Position numbers and translations under genes: made by a program. The notes beneath the pieces were generated by a model. That model did not search any database, was not told the DNA's origin, and saw nothing but the letters and a program-made list of their open reading frames with translations. A DNA stretch of 40,459 nucleotides from an uncultured Pseudomonadota bacterium (GTDB taxonomy: Bacteria > Myxococcota_A > UBA796 > SXON01). Of this stretch, positions 38,108-40,459 are shown in pieces. The number at the start of each line of letters is the position of its first letter. The first letter of the stretch is position 1. The stretch is from positions 1 to 40,459 of the forward strand of contig CAIMSU010000216.1 in assembly GCA_903844155.1 (NCBI GenBank), in the 5' to 3' direction.

Positions 38108-38152
38108 GCCCGCACTGCATCCGAGCGGATACCGTGCATCGCTGGAGTCCCG

Positions 38153-38575
38153 ATGTCCCACACCCCGCCCGCCCACAACACGCTTTCACCCTACCTCGTC
38201 GTCCGCGACGCCTCCGCCTTCGTCGCCTTCATGGCCGAGGTGCTCGGTGCCGTCGAGCTTGGGCGGCTGACCACCCCGGACGGCAAGATCGGGCATTGTG
38301 AGGTGCGGATCGGCGACACCGTCGTCATGGTCGGCGACCAGCCCGACGGCGCCGAACCGTCGACCGCCATGCTCCACGTCTACGTCCCCGACGTCGACGC
38401 CTGCCACGCCCGCGCCCTCGCGCACGGCGCTGTCTCAACCCGCGCACCCGCCGACCAGTTCTACGGCGACCGGACCGCGATGGTCACCGATTCGTGGGGC
38501 GTCCGCTGGGCTTTTGCGACGCACCTGCGCGAAGTGTCGATGGAGGAGATGCAGGCGGCGGTGGCGAAGGGGTGA
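38153..38575 (+). CDS. VOC family protein (PhnB/glyoxalase-like)
   Basis: A 140-residue protein of the vicinal-oxygen-chelate fold. The PhnB-type start 'LSPYLVVRDASAFVAFMAEVLGAVE' is followed by 'IGHCEVRIGDTVVMVGD' with the first metal-side His, 'MLHVYVPDVDACHARALAHGA' and 'QFYGDRTAMVTDSWGVRWAFATHL', the typical second half. Such proteins bind small ligands or catalyse isomerase, dioxygenase or resistance reactions; the exact role is unknown. ATG 38153 has GGAG upstream (38143-38146) and CGGATA at 38125-38130. A hypothetical anchored protein follows with a 4-nt overlap. Confidence 0.9.
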   Translation: MSHTPPAHNTLSPYLVVRDASAFVAFMAEVLGAVELGRLTTPDGKIGHCEVRIGDTVVMVGDQPDGAEPSTAMLHVYVPDVDACHARALAHGAVSTRAPADQFYGDRTAMVTDSWGVRWAFATHLREVSMEEMQAAVAKG

Positions 38576-39036
38576 CGAGGAGGACAGTCGGGCTGATCAT
38601 CGGCGCCGTCGCCGGGATCGGCATCCTCCACACCGTGGCGACCCGATCAGGGACGACGTTGCCAGCGGCGTTGGAGTCGACCACGCAGGCGTCAACGCCA
38701 TCGTCGCCTATAGCGCCGTCCGAATCGTCGGGTACGGCGGCAGTGGGCGGGACCGGAGCCCAGCCGAGCGAGCGCGACCGCGCCATCCTCGCCAAGCTGA
38801 ACCAATCCGAAGCGGACCATCCCTATCACGGCGAGGATCTGCCCGATCCCGTCCGGGCGGTCAAGCAGCTCGGCTGGGAAGCACCGAAGTTCTACGGTGT
38901 CTGGTGCCAGAGCTTCGGAGAGCACGCGTCCTTCGCCACCCTGCTGGCCAGGCACCACCTGCCGCCGGACGATGACACCAGGCGCATGCTCGCCTCCCCC
39001 TACGCGCCGGTCTGCCTCTGGCTCTACCCGCCCTGA
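38572..39036 (+). CDS. membrane-anchored or secreted hypothetical protein
   Basis: A 154-residue protein from GTG 38572, which overlaps the VOC stop by 4 nt. It starts VTRRTVGLIIGAVAGIGILH, a basic start with a hydrophobic segment (residues 5-20) that may be a signal or an anchor. A Ser/Thr/Ala-rich linker (28-65) leads to a compact C-terminal region with two Cys residues ('FYGVWCQSFGEHASFATLLARH' and 'PVCLWLYPP'). No family is recognised. It is the last gene before the ArsR operon, from which it is separated by 38 nt. Confidence 0.6.
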   Translation: MTRRTVGLIIGAVAGIGILHTVATRSGTTLPAALESTTQASTPSSPIAPSESSGTAAVGGTGAQPSERDRAILAKLNQSEADHPYHGEDLPDPVRAVKQLGWEAPKFYGVWCQSFGEHASFATLLARHHLPPDDDTRRMLASPYAPVCLWLYPP

Positions 39037-39040
39037 CCGC

Positions 39041-39084
39041 TTGCCGTGCTCGACTCGGTTCTTACATATCGAATATGAGATATG
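39041..39084 (+). promoter_or_regulatory. promoter and operator of the ArsR operon
   Basis: CATATC (39065-39070) and GATATG (39079-39084) form a perfect 6-bp inverted repeat with an 8-nt centre, AT-rich against a G+C-rich background. The right half covers codons 2-3 of arsR. TTGCCG (39041-39046) and ACATAT (39064-39069) are a -35/-10 pair 17 nt apart, so the inverted repeat covers the -10. This is the expected layout for autorepression by an ArsR protein. The promoter is a pattern match; the inverted repeat is directly visible. Confidence 0.55.
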
Positions 39085-39389
39085 AACTCCCCGAGCGCCT
39101 CACCGCGCAGCAGCTCAGCGCGGCCGCCGCGGTCTTCGCCGCCCTCGCCCACCCCGTCCGTCTGCGGATCGTGTCCGGATTGCTCGACGGTCGCTGCTCG
39201 GTAGGGCCGATGACCGAGTGCCTCGGGCTGCCACAGGCGTATGTGAGCCGCCATCTCAGCATCCTACGGAAGGCCGGCGTGGTCAGCAGCAGCGTGGAGG
39301 GCCGACAGCGTGTGTACCGGGTGTCGCACCCGGCGGCGGCGGCGCTCGTCGACCTCGTCCAGCAGCGGTTTCCCGGGGAGGGCGCATGA
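39075..39389 (+). CDS. ArsR-family transcriptional regulator
   Basis: A 104-residue winged helix-turn-helix repressor: 'AAVFAALAHPVRLRIVSGLLDGRCSVGPM' (split, about 18-46), recognition helix 'LPQAYVSRHLSILRKAGVV' (52-70) and wing 'SSSVEGRQRVYRVSHP' (71-86). Cys41 and Cys49 are the only cysteines. The ELCVCDL arsenic box and the SmtB-type C-terminal metal site are not visible. The neighbourhood, with rhodanese and a damaged osmC, suggests a sulfur or peroxide cue rather than metal, but this is inference. ATG 39075 lies in the operator, so the start codon is part of the dyad region. The rhodanese gene overlaps the stop by 4 nt. Confidence 0.9.
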   Translation: MRYELPERLTAQQLSAAAAVFAALAHPVRLRIVSGLLDGRCSVGPMTECLGLPQAYVSRHLSILRKAGVVSSSVEGRQRVYRVSHPAAAALVDLVQQRFPGEGA

Positions 39390-39733
39390 CTCCGGACGCG
39401 CTGTGGTGGGGCGGGATGGCGGCGATCATCGCGTACGTGGCCTGGGGCCGGTTCGCGGGGAAGACGTCCTCATCGGGGGCGCGTGCGATGGTCGCGTCGG
39501 GCGCGCGGTTGCTGGACGTCCGGACGCCCGGCGAGTTCGCCGGTGGCCACCTCCCCGGCGCGGTCAACATCCCCCTCGGCGAGCTATCCAAGCGGACTTC
39601 CGAGGTTGGAGGCCCGGAGAGCGCCGTCGTCGTCTACTGCCTGAGCGGGATGCGCAGCGGTCAGGCCGCGCGACTGCTGAAGCAGGCGGGCTTCCGCCAA
39701 GTCGCCGACCTCGGCGCCATGAGCCGGTGGTGA
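39386..39733 (+). CDS. membrane-anchored rhodanese-like protein
   Basis: A 115-residue protein with an N-terminal hydrophobic helix (7-20, WWGGMAAIIAYVAW) and one rhodanese domain: 'LLDVRTPGEFAGGHLPGAVNIP' (42-63) and active-site loop C85-L-S-G-M-R-S ('VVYCLSGMRSGQAARLLKQAGF'). The catalytic Cys is intact. Rhodaneses move sulfane sulfur from thiosulfate or persulfides to acceptors. Anchoring by a single helix would place the domain at the inner membrane. ATG 39386 overlaps the arsR stop by 4 nt, so it is under the same promoter. It is followed by the damaged osmC. Confidence 0.92.
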   Translation: MTPDALWWGGMAAIIAYVAWGRFAGKTSSSGARAMVASGARLLDVRTPGEFAGGHLPGAVNIPLGELSKRTSEVGGPESAVVVYCLSGMRSGQAARLLKQAGFRQVADLGAMSRW

Positions 39734-39773
39734 CCCCGCGCGAATCGAACCCTTCAACCCTCGGAGAACCTCA

Positions 39774-40209
39774 ACGACCTTCACCATCGAGAGCGCCGGC
39801 GGCGTGGCCGGCCAGGCCCACGTCGACGCCCACACCCTGACCTTCGACCAGCCGGTCGCCGCCGGGGGGGGCGGACGCCGGCCCGTCGCCGCTCGACGTG
39901 ATGGTGGCGTCCGTCGGGGCCTGCGCGCACTCCTTCGCCGCCGCCTTCCTCCGCGCCCGCAAGTACCCCGTCGCCGGGCTGACCGTGACGATCCACGCCG
40001 AGAAAGCCGCAGAGGGACCCCGCCGCCTCGCGACGGTCCGCATCGTCGTCACTCTCCCGGACGGCGTGCCCGCCGAGCTGCTACCGAGGATCGAGCAGGC
40101 AGTCCGCGGCTGGCCAACCCAGAAGGCGCCGAACTTGCCCCCGCGAGTTCGGTGCCTTCGATCAGGGTTGGCCACGGGAGGGCCTGCCTCGTTGACCGTG
40201 AATCCTTGA
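39774..40209 (+). pseudogene. OsmC family protein, disrupted
   Basis: Three defects are visible in one OsmC/Ohr-like gene. The expected start codon reads ACG (39774-39776), 6 nt after a good GGAGA (39763-39767). Next comes 'TFTIESAGGVAGQAHVDAHT' and 'LTFDQPVAAGG', then a run of 8 G (39864-39871) shifts the frame by one. The continuation 'DAGPSPLDVMVASVGACAHSF' to 'AVRG' is in the next frame. Removing one G restores one reading frame. Finally, the frame enters a repeat at 40111, so the usual second Cys motif ('CPVHRTL') is missing. Intact OsmC proteins reduce organic hydroperoxides. The gene follows rhodanese, probably once in the same operon. The G-run could also be a sequencing error. Confidence 0.75.
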
Positions 40210-40459
40210 CGCGTCAAAAAAGTCATGAACACGCCCGAATCCCGGAATTGGCAGGCCCGACCCCGGAGAAACAACCGAACCGGGAGCGGCAGCGACCGGA
40301 TCGGTTGGCCAACCCAGAAGGCGCCGAACTTGCCCCCGCAAGTTCGGTGCCTTCGATCAGGGTTGGCCACGGGAGGGCCTGCCTCGTGGATGCCGAATGG
40401 TTGACGGGTCAAGGACGTCACGAACAGATCAGAAACCCGAAATTGGCAGGCCCGACCCA
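40111..40459. repeat. tandem 195-bp palindromic repeat, two copies, second cut by the window end
   Basis: Copy 1 starts at 40111 and copy 2 at 40306 (154 nt visible). The first 82 nt of the copies differ at one base. Each has an outer inverted repeat TGGCCAACCC / GGGTTGGCCA (40111-40120 with 40165-40174; 40306-40315 with 40360-40369) around an inner stem GGCGCCGAACT / AGTTCGGTGCC. A second pair, GGGCCTGCC / GGCAGGCCC, brackets the later part. Copy 1 also holds the palindrome TTGACGCGTCAA (40206-40217), altered in copy 2. No transposase is seen. It looks like an extragenic palindromic or MITE-like element, and the right end may continue beyond the window. Confidence 0.85.

Noticed and set aside
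39728-39755. tRNA-like 3' end on the minus strand (GGGTTCGATTC ... CCA)
   Set aside because: The T-stem arms do not pair, and no matching acceptor strand or anticodon arm is found upstream; the sequence is the rhodanese stop region.
39730-39840. GTG 39730 as the osmC start, in GTGA overlap with rhodanese
   Set aside because: That frame has no OsmC similarity in its first part and hits a stop (near 39838) before the conserved second half.
39771-40421. 216-residue minus-strand open frame with a repeated EAGPPVANPDRRHRT segment
   Set aside because: The repeated peptide is only the translation of the 195-bp palindromic repeat, and the rest lies antisense to the osmC remnant.

Overview
The window is high-G+C bacterial chromosome, almost entirely coding. 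Its style suggests a myxobacterium-like or other former deltaproteobacterial organism, probably uncultured. The signs are many lipoproteins with Asp/Thr/Gly-rich linkers after the lipid-attachment Cys, FG-GAP and RHS surface proteins, a membrane-anchored kinase-like protein, an AgmX/TonB-like C-terminal domain and two sigma-70 family factors. This taxonomic reading is inference; no rRNA or tRNA is present to settle it. Genes are packed tightly, and at least 14 junctions are 4-nt GTGA or ATGA stop/start overlaps.

Layout. (1) 1-705: tail of a pyridoxamine-phosphate-oxidase-like protein, then a lipoprotein. (2) 730-4416, minus: IMPase, RpoH-like sigma factor, heparinase II/III-like protein. (3) 4480-12943, plus: a membrane-anchored pseudokinase, a lipoprotein ending in a CHAT-like domain with no catalytic Cys, and a large RHS/YD-repeat protein. 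This is the best candidate here for an undescribed surface system. (4) Two tandem hairpins (12936-12991) separate it from a minus-strand pair: a lysyl-oxidase lipoprotein coupled to an FG-GAP lipoprotein. (5) 15837-19021, plus: five genes joined by 4-nt overlaps (YggS, an anchored protein, CoA-binding protein, methyltransferase-like protein, SDR epimerase). (6) 19025-22099: esterase, aldo/keto reductase, a barrel-like protein and two tandem paralogous small membrane proteins. (7) 29545-22117, minus: a likely six-gene operon with a carboxypeptidase-regulatory-like protein, a lipoprotein, an oligopeptide-binding protein, a DppB-type permease, a DppC permease fused to both ATPase domains, and a secreted protein with a barrel-like C-terminus. 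(8) 29588-32310: RpoD-like sigma factor, then divergent secG, TfoX-like and AgmX/TonB-like genes. (9) 32318-34169: CbpA-type DnaJ divergent from an ETHE1-like persulfide dioxygenase. (10) 37735-34189, minus: a DegT-type aminotransferase and two radical SAM proteins. (11) 37845-39036: a small protein beside the remnant of a nucleotidyltransferase, a VOC protein and an anchored hypothetical protein. (12) 39063-40459: an ArsR/rhodanese operon with its own operator, then a wrecked osmC gene that ends where a 195-bp dispersed-type palindromic repeat begins.

Several genes without a Shine-Dalgarno sequence carry a -10-like hexamer related to TTGATA only 9-11 nt before their start codon. This suggests leaderless or nearly leaderless transcripts. 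Functions are assigned from motifs read by eye; no database search was possible.
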